From Rhodanobacter sp. (GTDB taxonomy: Bacteria > Pseudomonadota > Gammaproteobacteria > Xanthomonadales > Rhodanobacteraceae): a DNA stretch of 34,824 nucleotides. Location of the stretch: the NCBI GenBank assembly GCA_027307195.1, contig DAHUXL010000209.1, forward strand, positions 1 through 34,824. The letters are read 5' to 3'. The position numbers and the translations under genes are program-made. Below the pieces are notes generated by a model. It was not told the DNA's origin. It saw nothing but the letters and a program-made list of their open reading frames with translations, and did not search any database. Position 1 is the first letter of the stretch. Each line of letters starts with the position of its first letter. Below are positions 26,712 to 34,824 of this stretch, piece by piece.

Positions 26712-26754
26712 CACCGGAACCCCTCCGGTGGGAGTCCGCAAAGCATGATTTGCG
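26712..26754 (-). promoter_or_regulatory. Two adjacent dyads upstream of the TonB-dependent receptor gene
   Basis: CGCAAA-N6-TTTGCG (26737-26754) is an 18-base hyphenated dyad that looks like an operator. Next to it CACCGG-N7-CCGGTG (26712-26730) could be an operator or a leader hairpin. Both lie 59-101 bases before the receptor ATG, in the gap after the phosphodiesterase gene. The binding protein is unknown. Confidence 0.5.
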
Positions 26755-26801
26755 AATGTGATGCCGCCGTTACATCTGCATGTACGAATGCGTATGGACG
26801 T

Positions 26802-28205
26802 CTATTTCGTGCTGTCGCCCATGGCTGCATGCGTGGGCGGATTCCGGCTTTTCGCACTGGTCGCGACGGTGGCATCCACTTCAAGCAAGGCCTTGCCCTG
26901 CGCCTGCGGCAACTGCACGCCAAGCAGCATCGCCAGGGTAGGTGCGATATCGCGCATGTCGATCGAGCCGAGATTTCTGGCCGCCGGCACACCGTTGCCT
27001 TCAATCAGGAAGGTCGAGCGCATCTCGGGCAGCGCCGCGTCGTAACCATGCATGCCGCGGTAATGCCCGGGCGACAGCACCGGCGCATCGGGCTTGATGC
27101 CCATTTCATCGCCCGGCCTGAATTGCACGAACCAGCTGGCCTGCGCCGTGCCGCCGCGGGTCACGGCCTCGTCGTGATCCAGCACGTGCGCGATGCCGTA
27201 CTGCGGGTCGTCCTGCAGCTGCCTGAGCAAGGCGGCGACTTTCGCCCTGACCGCGGTGTTCGACGGGTCATGCAATACGATCGCCGCGCTGCCGCCGTCG
27301 TTCCACGGCATCGCCTGCCAGTCAGTCACCTCGCCGTCCTTCAGCGTGACCAGACCCGCCTTGATGAACGGCAGGTAGAGATTGACGTCCTGCTGCACCG
27401 GTGCGAAACCGTGATCGGAAACGATCGCCACCACGCCATCCGGATGCACGCGCTGCGCAGCGGCCACCAGTTCGCCGATCAACGCGTCGATATGCTGCAG
27501 CACGTTGTGTGCGGCCGCCGTGTCCGGTCCGCTCGCGTGCTGCTCGTGATCGAGCGCGGTGAGATATGCGGTCATGAACTGCGGCTTGCGCGTCTCCAGC
27601 AACGTCAGCGCGAAGCGCGCGCGGATGGTGTCGCCGGCCAGGCTCTCGTCGATACCGTCGGCGTATGGGCCCAGCTGCTTTTCCAGCGACGGCAGCAGGC
27701 CGGGCGTGGCCAGCGCCGCGAGCAGCTTGCGGTCATCGGCCGTGCCGGTGCGCCAGATCTGCGGCAGGTTCCAGTCGACCTGCGCACCCACGCTCACCGG
27801 CCAGTGCACATTGGCCGTGCTGAGGCCGGCCGCATGTGCCGCATCCCACAGCGTCGGCACGCGGATGTCGCTGGCGTACCACTCCCAACCCTGCTGGTTC
27901 CTGTTGGTCGGATCGAAGGTGAGGTTGCCGCCGATGCCATGCAGATTCGGCGAGACACCGGTGATCAGCGTGGTATGGCTGGGATAGGTCAGCGTGGGCA
28001 GCACGCCGCGCACGTCGCTGGCATACGCGCCACGCTGCAGGAACGCTTCGAGATTCGGCAGCTTCAAGCCGCGCTGCCGCGCCTGCAGCACGTCGGCCGG
28101 ACGCAGGCCGTCGATCGAGATCAACAGGACGGGCGTGGCGATCGCCGGCACGGACGACAACATCACGAGTACGCCGAAAGACAACGCGGGCAGCAGACGA
28201 CGCAT
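26802..28205 (-). CDS. Secreted NPP-type phosphodiesterase (alkaline phosphatase superfamily)
   Basis: A 467-residue periplasmic or secreted enzyme of the type I phosphodiesterase/nucleotide pyrophosphatase family, acting on nucleotide or other phosphodiesters with two zinc ions. The start at 28205 gives a signal peptide (RRLLPALSFGVLVMLSSVPAIA); an in-frame upstream extension lacks one. Motifs in order: SIDGLRP with metal ligand D32, PTLTYPSHTTLITG with nucleophile T73 (compare PTxTFPNH in NPPs), LDHEQHASGPD, SDHGFAP, and HGYDAALPEMRSTF near the end carrying the last His. It also has the NDGG and MRDIAPTLAMLLG segments of the superfamily. Two bp-zinc families cannot be separated by eye, but NPP is best. 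Same strand as, and 148 bases ahead of, the TonB-dependent receptor; divergent from a second NPP-type gene 215 bases away. Confidence 0.9.
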   Translation of the reverse strand: MRRLLPALSFGVLVMLSSVPAIATPVLLISIDGLRPADVLQARQRGLKLPNLEAFLQRGAYASDVRGVLPTLTYPSHTTLITGVSPNLHGIGGNLTFDPTNRNQQGWEWYASDIRVPTLWDAAHAAGLSTANVHWPVSVGAQVDWNLPQIWRTGTADDRKLLAALATPGLLPSLEKQLGPYADGIDESLAGDTIRARFALTLLETRKPQFMTAYLTALDHEQHASGPDTAAAHNVLQHIDALIGELVAAAQRVHPDGVVAIVSDHGFAPVQQDVNLYLPFIKAGLVTLKDGEVTDWQAMPWNDGGSAAIVLHDPSNTAVRAKVAALLRQLQDDPQYGIAHVLDHDEAVTRGGTAQASWFVQFRPGDEMGIKPDAPVLSPGHYRGMHGYDAALPEMRSTFLIEGNGVPAARNLGSIDMRDIAPTLAMLLGVQLPQAQGKALLEVDATVATSAKSRNPPTHAAMGDSTK

Positions 28206-28420
28206 GCGGATTCCACAGGGCTGACGAAGATGCGCGCATGCTCGGCCAGCATCGCTGCAGGCGCGTGACAGGCATGCGTCGACTTCGCGCCGCGTATGCT
28301 CGGCACGTATGCCCGTTGCTGGCACTGTTCAGCACACTGTCACAGCCGCGAGTGCGACCGACCGCAAACTGCAACATGCGGCGGGCAGCATGTCAGGTTC
28401 TCCACCGTCCGGGTTGCCCC

Positions 28421-30418
28421 ATGACCAACACGTTCCGCCACCTGCCGCTGTCGTTCCTCCTGTGTGCCTTCACCCTGCTGATCACGCTGCCCAGCGTGCA
28501 GGCGGCCCCCGGCGCCGCAGGATCGAAACCGCACCGGGTGATCCTGTTCGTGTGGGACGGCATGCGCCCGGATGCGGTCAGCGCCGAGGACACGCCGAAC
28601 CTGCTGGCACTGGCGCAGCGTGGCAGCCGCTTCGAGGACAACCACTCGACCTACCCCACCTTCACCATGGCGAACGCATCGAGCTTCGCCACCGGCGCCT
28701 TCCCCGGCCCGCTCGGTTTCTACGGCAACCGCTTCTGGGCACCGGGCGCCAGCGGCCCCAATGCCAAGGGCATGGCCGCGGACTTCCGTGATCCGGTCTA
28801 CACGGAAGACTATGCCGTGCTGCGTGACCTCGATGCGCACTTCGACCACGAGTTGCTCGAACTGCCCACGCTGTTCGCCGCCGCGCAGAAAGCCGGCCTG
28901 ACCACCGCCGCGGTCGGCAAATCCGGCCCCGCGTTCCTGCAGGATTACGGACGTGCCAATGACGGCAAAGGCGGCGTGATCCTCGACGAAAATGCCGTGC
29001 TGCCGCTGGCGTTCGCCAGAGAATTGCAACAGGCCGGTTATCCATTGCCCGCCCATGCCGCGTACGCCTATCCCGCCGGCCAGCTCAGCCTGCGCGAGGA
29101 CAACGACTCGCCCACCGAACAGGGCAAGCTGGTCACGCTGAAGGACGGCGTCACCGCGGACGCCACCGCCGCCGCGGAGACCACGCCCGCACCGGCCAAC
29201 GCGTGGATGATGAAGGTGTACCTCGACGTGATCCTGCCGAAGCACCGGCCCGACCTCAGCGTGGTGTGGCTGCGCAACCCGGATACCACCCAGCATCAGT
29301 ACGGCGTCGGCTCACCGGAATTCCACCTCGCGCTGAAGGCACAGGACGAACTGCTCGGCCAGCTCGAGGCGCGACTGCAGCAGCTCGGCATGGCGCAGGA
29401 CACCGACATCATCGTGGTGTCCGATCACGGCCACAGCAACATCGCCGGCCCGCGCGACCTGTTCCCGCTGCGCCAGATCAATGACGGCCGCGTCACCGGC
29501 ATCGACAACGACTGGGGTTACTCGGTCTCCGGCGGCGTCCGCCTGGCCGATCAACTCAGCCGGGCCGGCTTCACCGCGTTCGACGGCTACGGCTGCCTGT
29601 ACGTACCGGTATTGAGCGGCCTGCGCACCGACGGCAGTCCGCTGCAACCGACCCGCTACGACGATGACGGCCATCTGTGCGGCAAGCCAGGCCCGTACAC
29701 CACGCCCAGTTACGTCGTACCCGAACAACTGCCCAAGGGTGCGCTGGTGCTCGCGCCGAATGGCGGCACCGAATACTTCTATCAGCCCGAACATGACGCC
29801 GCGCTGGTCAAACGAACCGTGCGTTTCCTGCAGTCGCGCGAGTACATCGGCGCGATCTTCGTGGCGAAGCGCTACGGCGACATCCCCGGCACCCTGTCGG
29901 CGGAAAGCGTGCACCTGGAGAACGCCGCGCGCGGACCGGACATCATCATCAGCTACGCGTGGGATGCCGACGCGGTGATCCAGGGTTTCCGGGGCACGGA
30001 ATACGCCAGCCAGGCGAACGAGCGCGGCGAACACGGCAGCTTCAGCCCGATCGACGTGCACAACACCTTGCTCGCCGCCGGCCCCGGTTTCCAGCAAGGC
30101 TTCAGCGATCCGCTGCCGAGCGGCAACGTCGACGTCGCCCCCACCATCGCCGCGTTGCTGGGATTGCCGCTACCGAAGGCGCAAGGTCGTGTGCTGCATG
30201 AGGCACTGGCCGGCACGCTGATGCGCCCGCTGACCGACTACCACATGACACCGGCCTCACTGCAACCGAAGCAACCGGCTACCCGGCTCGACATGCAGCG
30301 CGTCGATGGCAGCCCGCTATCCACCACCCGTTTCGATTTCACGGTGCAACTCAAGCAGCTCAGCACCGATGGCAAGCACTGGACCTACTTCGATCAGGCC
30401 GGAGCGGAGCGTCATTGA
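28421..30418 (+). CDS. Second secreted alkaline-phosphatase-superfamily phosphodiesterase
   Basis: A 665-residue secreted metal-dependent phosphoesterase, larger than and only distantly like its divergent neighbour. The ATG at 28421 yields a signal peptide (RHLPLSFLLCAFTLLITLPSVQA); the frame upstream is open but has no sensible N-terminus. Motifs: LFVWDGMRPD (metal D46), YPTFTMANASSFATG with likely nucleophile T82, WLRNPDTTQHQYG (second metal site), VVSDHGHSNI, and GEHGSFSPIDVHNTLLAAGP followed by NVDVAPTIAALLGLP at the end. The sequence PTFTMANASS differs from classical NPPs (PTxTFPNH), so the natural substrate may differ. The last 60 residues (TRLDMQRVDGSPLSTTRFDF) form an extra beta-like tail. 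The 215-base gap with its neighbour should hold both promoters; a shared phosphate-starvation control is possible but no convincing Pho box is seen. Confidence 0.88.
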   Translation: MTNTFRHLPLSFLLCAFTLLITLPSVQAAPGAAGSKPHRVILFVWDGMRPDAVSAEDTPNLLALAQRGSRFEDNHSTYPTFTMANASSFATGAFPGPLGFYGNRFWAPGASGPNAKGMAADFRDPVYTEDYAVLRDLDAHFDHELLELPTLFAAAQKAGLTTAAVGKSGPAFLQDYGRANDGKGGVILDENAVLPLAFARELQQAGYPLPAHAAYAYPAGQLSLREDNDSPTEQGKLVTLKDGVTADATAAAETTPAPANAWMMKVYLDVILPKHRPDLSVVWLRNPDTTQHQYGVGSPEFHLALKAQDELLGQLEARLQQLGMAQDTDIIVVSDHGHSNIAGPRDLFPLRQINDGRVTGIDNDWGYSVSGGVRLADQLSRAGFTAFDGYGCLYVPVLSGLRTDGSPLQPTRYDDDGHLCGKPGPYTTPSYVVPEQLPKGALVLAPNGGTEYFYQPEHDAALVKRTVRFLQSREYIGAIFVAKRYGDIPGTLSAESVHLENAARGPDIIISYAWDADAVIQGFRGTEYASQANERGEHGSFSPIDVHNTLLAAGPGFQQGFSDPLPSGNVDVAPTIAALLGLPLPKAQGRVLHEALAGTLMRPLTDYHMTPASLQPKQPATRLDMQRVDGSPLSTTRFDFTVQLKQLSTDGKHWTYFDQAGAERH

Positions 30419-30495
30419 GCGCGAGGAGTTCGCCCTGCATCACGGATTGCCGACACCGGAAGCCCGCGAGCATGGCCGGGAAGGGGCCGTGCTTT

Positions 30496-30774
30496 CTAGC
30501 GTGAAGTACGCACGGGGCAACCATCTCCATACAGGTCGCGATAGACCTGGCTCACCTGCTCTTCCAGCTCGCCGCCTTGCCGAGTCTTGCTGAAGGCGTC
30601 GTTGAGCTGTTTCTCGGCGAGGTGGACGTGACGCAGGAATCGCCTGGTGTCGTTCGAGAGACCGAGATCGGTCATCTGCTGTTCCAGGGCAGCTTCGTCA
30701 TTTGCAGCCAGCGCCCGCTGGTTTCCTGATGCGGTTTCGGCGTGCATGGGCGTGTCGGGAGTGATGTCGTTCAT
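30496..30774 (-). CDS. Small hypothetical protein, 92 residues
   Basis: I do not recognise this protein. It begins MNDITPDTPMHAETASGNQR and is hydrophilic and mostly helical in appearance: EAALEQQMTDLGLS, then NDTRRFLRHVHLAEKQLNDAF and ELEEQVSQVYRDLYG. There is no signal peptide, membrane segment or Cys pair. The chosen ATG at 30774 has no strong Shine-Dalgarno, and in-frame codons reach to 30843. The amino-acid composition is normal rather than Arg/Pro/Ala-skewed as in antisense shadows, which is the main reason to call it. It lies in a 605-base gap between the second phosphodiesterase and the LtaS-like gene. It may be expressed from its own promoter in the 249 bases upstream. Confidence 0.5.
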   Translation of the reverse strand: MNDITPDTPMHAETASGNQRALAANDEAALEQQMTDLGLSNDTRRFLRHVHLAEKQLNDAFSKTRQGGELEEQVSQVYRDLYGDGCPVRTSR

Positions 30775-30960
30775 GACAGTCACCACGCAAGACGCTTGCC
30801 AGCACAGCCTTGGCTGCGGCGTCACTCCGATTCGCCAGGACACCTCTCCCGCGCGCGCCGCTCAGGCGCTCATCCCGGCCGGCCTGATGACAACGCCGCG
30901 CCCGCAGGATCATGCGGGCCTGCTTCTGCCAGATGACGACAAAAACTGCTCTTGTCTGAC

Positions 30961-30990
30961 GTGCATGGTCAGGAAGAACCATCCATGCAC
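30961..30990 (-). terminator. Hairpin downstream of the LtaS-like gene, possible terminator
   Basis: Arms GTGCATGG (30961-30968) and CCATGCAC (30983-30990) with a 14-base loop lie 33 bases past the minus-strand stop at 31024. A TTTTT run follows on the minus strand only after about 15 bases, so this is a weak candidate. A second small stem CCCGCA/TGCGGG stands at 30901-30918. No gene is seen between 30775 and 31023. Confidence 0.35.
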
Positions 30991-31023
30991 ACCGCTGTCT
31001 CTCCGAGCCATCCGACGCACCCG

Positions 31024-32736
31024 TCACTGATACACGTGCAGCCGCCCGATCGTCCACGCGTGGTAGGACTCCAGCAGGCCCGGCACGGCACAATCGTCGT
31101 ACAGGCCATTGCAGCGCGTGCGCAACTCGGTCGCCGCGGAGAAGTACGGATCGGTAGGCACCCCGGCCGCCTGCAGCACCATGCTGGGCAGGAATGCGAT
31201 GTCGAGCATCGGATAGTCCGGCACCGGTGCACCGGTGAAGTTGCTCTTCAGCATGTAGTAGGTGAGGTAGTCGCGGTACGGCTGCAAGGCAGGTGACAGG
31301 TTGCGCGGCAGGTTGCGAATCTGCCCGCCGAAGGATGGCTGGTGGTCGCCGAAATGCACCAGCACGGTTGGCTGCGGACGATCGAGGAAGTCGTGCTCCA
31401 GCCCGCGCATCGCCACATCCGAATCGTGCAGGCGCGACAGGTAGGTATCGAAATTCAGCGCTGCGCTGGTCGACAGTCCGCGCAACAGGTTGCGGTAAGC
31501 CGGCGGCAACTTGGACATCGGATCATCGTCGTGCGGCCCGTGCTGGTTCAGCGTCAGGATCATGATGAACACCGGCTGCCCCGGTTTCCTGACCTTGTCG
31601 TAGAGACGCTTGGCCGCGGCGAACATCTGGGCATCGCTCTCCTCCCATTCCGTCAGGCCCAGCTCGCTGGCGCCGTACAGATGATCGAAGCCATACGCCT
31701 GGTACGCATTGCTGCCGTTGATGAAGCTCGCCTCGGTCGGATAGACGCCGATGGTGAGATAGCCGAGCCGGCGCAGCTGCAGCGCCAGCGCATCGTGGAT
31801 CTTCGGCGCCAGCACGTACGGCGCGTACATGCCGCCGGGGCCGAAGATGTCCTGCGGCATGCCGGTCAGCGCCGCGAACTCGCTGACCCAGGTGCCACCA
31901 CCGAACGTGTGCACACGCAACACGCCATGTGCACGCGTGCGCGCATCCGGCCGGAACATGCCCACGCGGCACTGCGGCACCTTGCAGACATCGTAGATCG
32001 ACGGATCGAAGGTGCTTTCCTCCAGCACCTGCACGATGTCCGGGTACGGCGGTTGCGTGCTGCCCGGCTCGCCCTGCGCGGTGTCGCCCCAGGCCTGCTC
32101 GGCGACGGCGTCGCTGGCCATCGTCGGCATCATTACCGCCGAGTCGCGGAAGTTGACGAAGAAATTGGTCAGCTGCGCATCGTCGGACAGCTTCTCCCAC
32201 ACATTGCGCGAATGCACCTGCGCGAACAGCCCGGTCGGCAGCATGCACAGCCAGAACGCCAGCGTGGCCAACACGATGCCGCCGACACGCACGCCGGCCG
32301 CGACGCGCGGCCGCAGCCCTGCCAGCACGCGCCAGTCCCAGCGCCACGCCAGGTACAACAACGGCGGCACGATCACGCACAGGCCGATGCCCAGCATGTA
32401 CAGGTGCGGATAATGGCGCAGCGTGTCGAGCAGGCTGGTGCGCACGTAGTAGATGAAATCCGACGGCATCAGCTGCGAATCGAGGTAGCGCAGCTTCATC
32501 GCCGAAATGAATTTCAGCGCCAGAAACAGGCCGCCGCTGACCAGCAATGCCGTGGCGAACCGCGCGAAGGCGAACAGCAGCACGCCGAACGTGCACAGCA
32601 TCAGTCCGGCGATGAAGTCCTGTTGCAACGGCAACGGCTCCCGCCATGCGGTGAACACGATGCAGACGCCGAAGAAAACCAGCGCGCACAGCGATACCGC
32701 ACCGGTTCGCACGACATGTAACGGGATTCGAGGCAT
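31024..32736 (-). CDS. LtaS/OpgB-like membrane sulfatase-fold phosphotransferase
   Basis: A 570-residue inner-membrane enzyme with five N-terminal helices (between about 11 and 170) and a periplasmic alkaline-phosphatase-superfamily domain. Such proteins (LTA synthase, OpgB, related transferases) move phosphoglycerol or phosphoethanolamine from phospholipid to glycans. Motifs: QVLEES (metal E240), FGGGTWVSEFAALTG with T282 as probable nucleophile (compare GKTSDSEF-type sites), TLNQHGPHD and HFGDHQPSFGG. Gram-negative bacteria lack lipoteichoic acid, so a glucan or LPS-related acceptor is more likely; the acceptor is not readable. The extracytoplasmic region holds two Cys residues (C251, C256) near the active site and two near the end, which may form disulfides. 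AGGGGGA stands about 12 bases before the ATG at 32736. Divergent from the CpdB-like gene, 189 bases between starts. Confidence 0.87.
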   Translation of the reverse strand: MPRIPLHVVRTGAVSLCALVFFGVCIVFTAWREPLPLQQDFIAGLMLCTFGVLLFAFARFATALLVSGGLFLALKFISAMKLRYLDSQLMPSDFIYYVRTSLLDTLRHYPHLYMLGIGLCVIVPPLLYLAWRWDWRVLAGLRPRVAAGVRVGGIVLATLAFWLCMLPTGLFAQVHSRNVWEKLSDDAQLTNFFVNFRDSAVMMPTMASDAVAEQAWGDTAQGEPGSTQPPYPDIVQVLEESTFDPSIYDVCKVPQCRVGMFRPDARTRAHGVLRVHTFGGGTWVSEFAALTGMPQDIFGPGGMYAPYVLAPKIHDALALQLRRLGYLTIGVYPTEASFINGSNAYQAYGFDHLYGASELGLTEWEESDAQMFAAAKRLYDKVRKPGQPVFIMILTLNQHGPHDDDPMSKLPPAYRNLLRGLSTSAALNFDTYLSRLHDSDVAMRGLEHDFLDRPQPTVLVHFGDHQPSFGGQIRNLPRNLSPALQPYRDYLTYYMLKSNFTGAPVPDYPMLDIAFLPSMVLQAAGVPTDPYFSAATELRTRCNGLYDDCAVPGLLESYHAWTIGRLHVYQ

Positions 32737-32925
32737 GGATGGACAGTCCCCCTGAAGGACCTTGTGTCACTGGAATGCCATCTTACGGTCTTGCGCCGGT
32801 AGCAGACAGGAGCGATCGCCACGGCGTTCCACTGGCGTTGGGTATTGCCGCCCGACCGGGGCGGCCAACGGTCACTCCGATCTGCTAGTTTTCGTGGCCT
32901 GAACCTGCACGCCCACGGAACTGCC

Positions 32926-34824
32926 ATGTCGTCACGCCTGACCCTCTGCGCCACCCCACTGATCGCCCTGACGCTCGCCCTGCTCGCCGGCTGCGCCGGC
33001 CCATTCTGGAAGTACGGCGCGACACCCGACGGCGCGCGCGCCAAAGTGGCGATCCTGGAGACCACCGACGTGCACTCCAACGTGCTGAGCTACGACTACT
33101 ACAAGCTCAAGCAGGACGATTCGCTCGGCTACGAGCGCACCGCCACGCTGATCCGCCGCGCCCGCGCGGAATTCCCCAACACCTTCCTGTTCGACAGCGG
33201 TGACACCATCCAGGGCAGCGTGCTGGCCGATTACCAGGCGCTGGTGAAGCCGGTCGGCTGCGACCAGGAGCTGGCGATCTATCGCGCGATGGATGCCATG
33301 GGCTACGACGGCGGCACCGCCGGCAACCATGAGTTCAACTACGGCCTCGGCTTCCTGTCCCAGGTCACCGGCACGCCGATGAACGTGGACGGCGGCCATA
33401 CGAACCGCTGCGCCGGCCCGCACTTCCCGCTGGTGCTGGCCAATGTCTACAGCGCGCGCGACGGCGCGCCGATCTTCAAGCCGTGGACGGTGGTGACCAA
33501 ACAGATCGAGGCGTATACGGCCGACGGCAGCAAGATCATGGTGCCGCTGAAGGTCGGCATCATCGGCTTCACGCCGCCGCCGATCATGGACTGGGACAAG
33601 CAGAACCTGGCCGGCAAGGTCAGCGTCAGCGGCGTGGTCGAGGCGGCACAGAAATACCTGCCGCAACTCAAGGCGCAACACCCCGATCTGATCGTGGCGA
33701 TCCTGCACGGCGGCCTCGACACCTCGCCGTACACCCCGCAGATGGAAAACGCCGGCTGGTACCTCGCCGGCGTGCCCGGCATCGACGTGCTGCTGCTCGG
33801 CCACTCGCACACCGAATTTCCCGGCCCGCACTACGCCGGCATGAAGGACGTCGATGCACGACTTGGTTTCGTCCGCAATGTGCCCACCGTGATGGGCGGC
33901 TTTTTCGGCAAGGACCTGGGCGTGATCCAGCTGGTGCTGAACCGCCAGCAGGATCGCTGGGTGGTCGACCTCGACAACACGCACAGCGAAGTGCGCCCGA
34001 TTTGCAAAGAGAAAAACCAGTGCGTGCCGGCCGATCCCGCCATCGCACCGCTGGTGCAGCAGACGCATGAGGCTGCGATCGCCTACGTCAACACGCCGAT
34101 CGGCAACAGCACGCTGCGCATGAGCAGCTACTTCGCCGACGAAGGCAACATGACCGCGCTGGCGCCGATCAACGCCGCGCAAGCCGATTACGTGCGCAAC
34201 GAACTTCCGCGGCTGCATCCGGAACTGGCCGACGTGCCCGTACTCGCCGCCGCCGCCGCGTTCCGCACCGGCTTCGGCGGCCCCGACGACTACACCGACG
34301 TCGCCGCCGGGCCGCTCACCCTGCGCAGCGCCGCCGATCTGTACTTCTACCCGAACACGCTGGCCGCGGTGAAAACCGATGGCGCCGGTCTCAAGGCGTG
34401 GCTGGAAAAATCCGCCGAACGCTTCAACCGCATCGACCCGAGCAAGACCGGCGAACAGGCGTTGATCAACACCCACTTCACCGGCTACAACTTCGACCAG
34501 ATCCAGGGCGGCATCCACTACGTCATCGACGTGTCGAAGCCGGCCGGCCAGCGCATCACCACGCTGACGTATCGCGGCAAACCGGTCGCGCCGACGCAAC
34601 CGTTCATCATCGTCACCAACAACTACCGTGCCAGCGGCGGCGGCCACTTCCCCGGCCTCGACGGCAGCAACATCGTGCTGGCCGCACCCGACGGTACCCG
34701 CGAGATCCTGGCGAAATGGCTGGAACGCCAGAAACAGATCGGCGCCAGCGAGCTGGAACCGACCTCATGGAAGTTCGCGCCACTGAAGACGCACGGCCCG
34801 GTGGTATTCACCGCCGCCAGCGGC
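32926..34824 (+). CDS. cpdB: CpdB-like 2',3'-cyclic-nucleotide 2'-phosphodiesterase/3'-nucleotidase lipoprotein (3' end outside window)
   Basis: Hydrolyses 2',3'-cyclic nucleotides and 3'-nucleotides in the periplasm, salvaging nucleosides and phosphate from RNA breakdown. The frame is open from ATG 32926 to the last base (633 codons) with no stop, so the gene is cut, probably close to its end since E. coli CpdB has about 650 residues. The N-terminus is a lipoprotein signal with lipobox LAGC (C23), unlike the soluble E. coli enzyme. The metallophosphatase domain follows CpdB closely: ETTDVHSN (D48, H50), a DYYK segment, DSGDTIQGSVLADY (D93), GNHEFNYGL (N134, H135), ILHGGLD and LLGHSHTEFPG. 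The C-terminal 5'-nucleotidase domain includes the YFADEGNMTALAPINAAQ region and NNYRASGGGHFPG, the substrate-binding loop of CpdB types. GGAA lies about seven bases before the start. Confidence 0.9.
   Translation, partial: MSSRLTLCATPLIALTLALLAGCAGPFWKYGATPDGARAKVAILETTDVHSNVLSYDYYKLKQDDSLGYERTATLIRRARAEFPNTFLFDSGDTIQGSVLADYQALVKPVGCDQELAIYRAMDAMGYDGGTAGNHEFNYGLGFLSQVTGTPMNVDGGHTNRCAGPHFPLVLANVYSARDGAPIFKPWTVVTKQIEAYTADGSKIMVPLKVGIIGFTPPPIMDWDKQNLAGKVSVSGVVEAAQKYLPQLKAQHPDLIVAILHGGLDTSPYTPQMENAGWYLAGVPGIDVLLLGHSHTEFPGPHYAGMKDVDARLGFVRNVPTVMGGFFGKDLGVIQLVLNRQQDRWVVDLDNTHSEVRPICKEKNQCVPADPAIAPLVQQTHEAAIAYVNTPIGNSTLRMSSYFADEGNMTALAPINAAQADYVRNELPRLHPELADVPVLAAAAAFRTGFGGPDDYTDVAAGPLTLRSAADLYFYPNTLAAVKTDGAGLKAWLEKSAERFNRIDPSKTGEQALINTHFTGYNFDQIQGGIHYVIDVSKPAGQRITTLTYRGKPVAPTQPFIIVTNNYRASGGGHFPGLDGSNIVLAAPDGTREILAKWLERQKQIGASELEPTSWKFAPLKTHGPVVFTAASG

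Noticed and set aside
24452-26761. 769-codon open frame antisense to the second TonB-dependent receptor
   Set aside because: Shadow of the receptor's codon phase; no motif.
28337-28343. CTGTCAC resembling a Pho-box half
   Set aside because: No second half-site with the 11-base period matches well, so a PhoB site cannot be claimed.
32932-34647. 571-codon minus-strand frame opposite the CpdB-like gene
   Set aside because: The plus-strand frame has every metallophosphatase motif and a lipobox; the minus frame is an Ala/Gly/Val/Arg-rich shadow.

Overview
The window looks like a chromosomal segment of a high-GC gammaproteobacterium, most likely of the order Lysobacterales (Xanthomonadales), with Rhodanobacteraceae (Dyella/Rhodanobacter-like) as the best guess. 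This rests on GC-rich codon use throughout, two large TonB-dependent receptors (one Oar-like), secreted S9 and M61 peptidases, and short GC-rich palindromic repeats between genes. The taxonomy is inference from gene content, not from a marker gene. I see no prophage, insertion sequence, CRISPR array or rRNA. There is one tRNA, tRNA-Arg(CCG).

Layout. 0-2.6 kb: the 3' part of nrdA and complete nrdB (class I ribonucleotide reductase), separated by two inverted REP-like palindromes. 2.8-6.1 kb: an Oar-like TonB-dependent receptor with a strong terminator. 6.15-8.5 kb: a BlaI-type repressor and M56 (BlaR1-type) membrane metallopeptidase pair, with two large operator palindromes in its promoter. 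Instead of a penicillin-binding sensor, the peptidase carries a Pro-rich linker and a long Leu-heptad repeat. 8.6-14.1 kb: a secreted dipeptidyl-peptidase IV-like S9 enzyme (-), a glutathione S-transferase (+), and a LysR regulator (-) divergent from an aldo/keto reductase (+). 14.15-17.1 kb: queF, an Ala/Pro-rich lipoprotein, a GlpQ-like phosphodiesterase (-) and tRNA-Arg (-).

17.2-24.2 kb: an M61 peptidase with a PDZ domain (-, probable TTG start), a membrane GGDEF diguanylate cyclase (+), an APC amino-acid permease (-), and a two-gene overlapping operon (-) of a YhhN/TMEM86-type lysoplasmalogenase and an alkylglycerol-monooxygenase-like di-iron hydroxylase. This pair suggests ether-lipid breakdown. 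24.3-34.8 kb: a region rich in phosphoester enzymes. It holds a TonB-dependent receptor and a secreted NPP-type phosphodiesterase on the same strand (-), a second NPP-type enzyme divergent from them (+), a small hypothetical protein (-), an LtaS-like sulfatase-fold membrane enzyme (-) and a CpdB-like 2',3'-cyclic nucleotide phosphodiesterase lipoprotein (+) cut by the window end.

How the parts may work together: most products outside the nucleotide and tRNA-modification genes act at the envelope or in the periplasm. They include outer-membrane import, extracytoplasmic peptide and phosphoester hydrolysis, amino-acid uptake and lipid turnover. The two points most worth following are the BlaI/M56 pair with its unusual heptad-repeat sensor region, and the coupled AGMO-like/lysoplasmalogenase operon.
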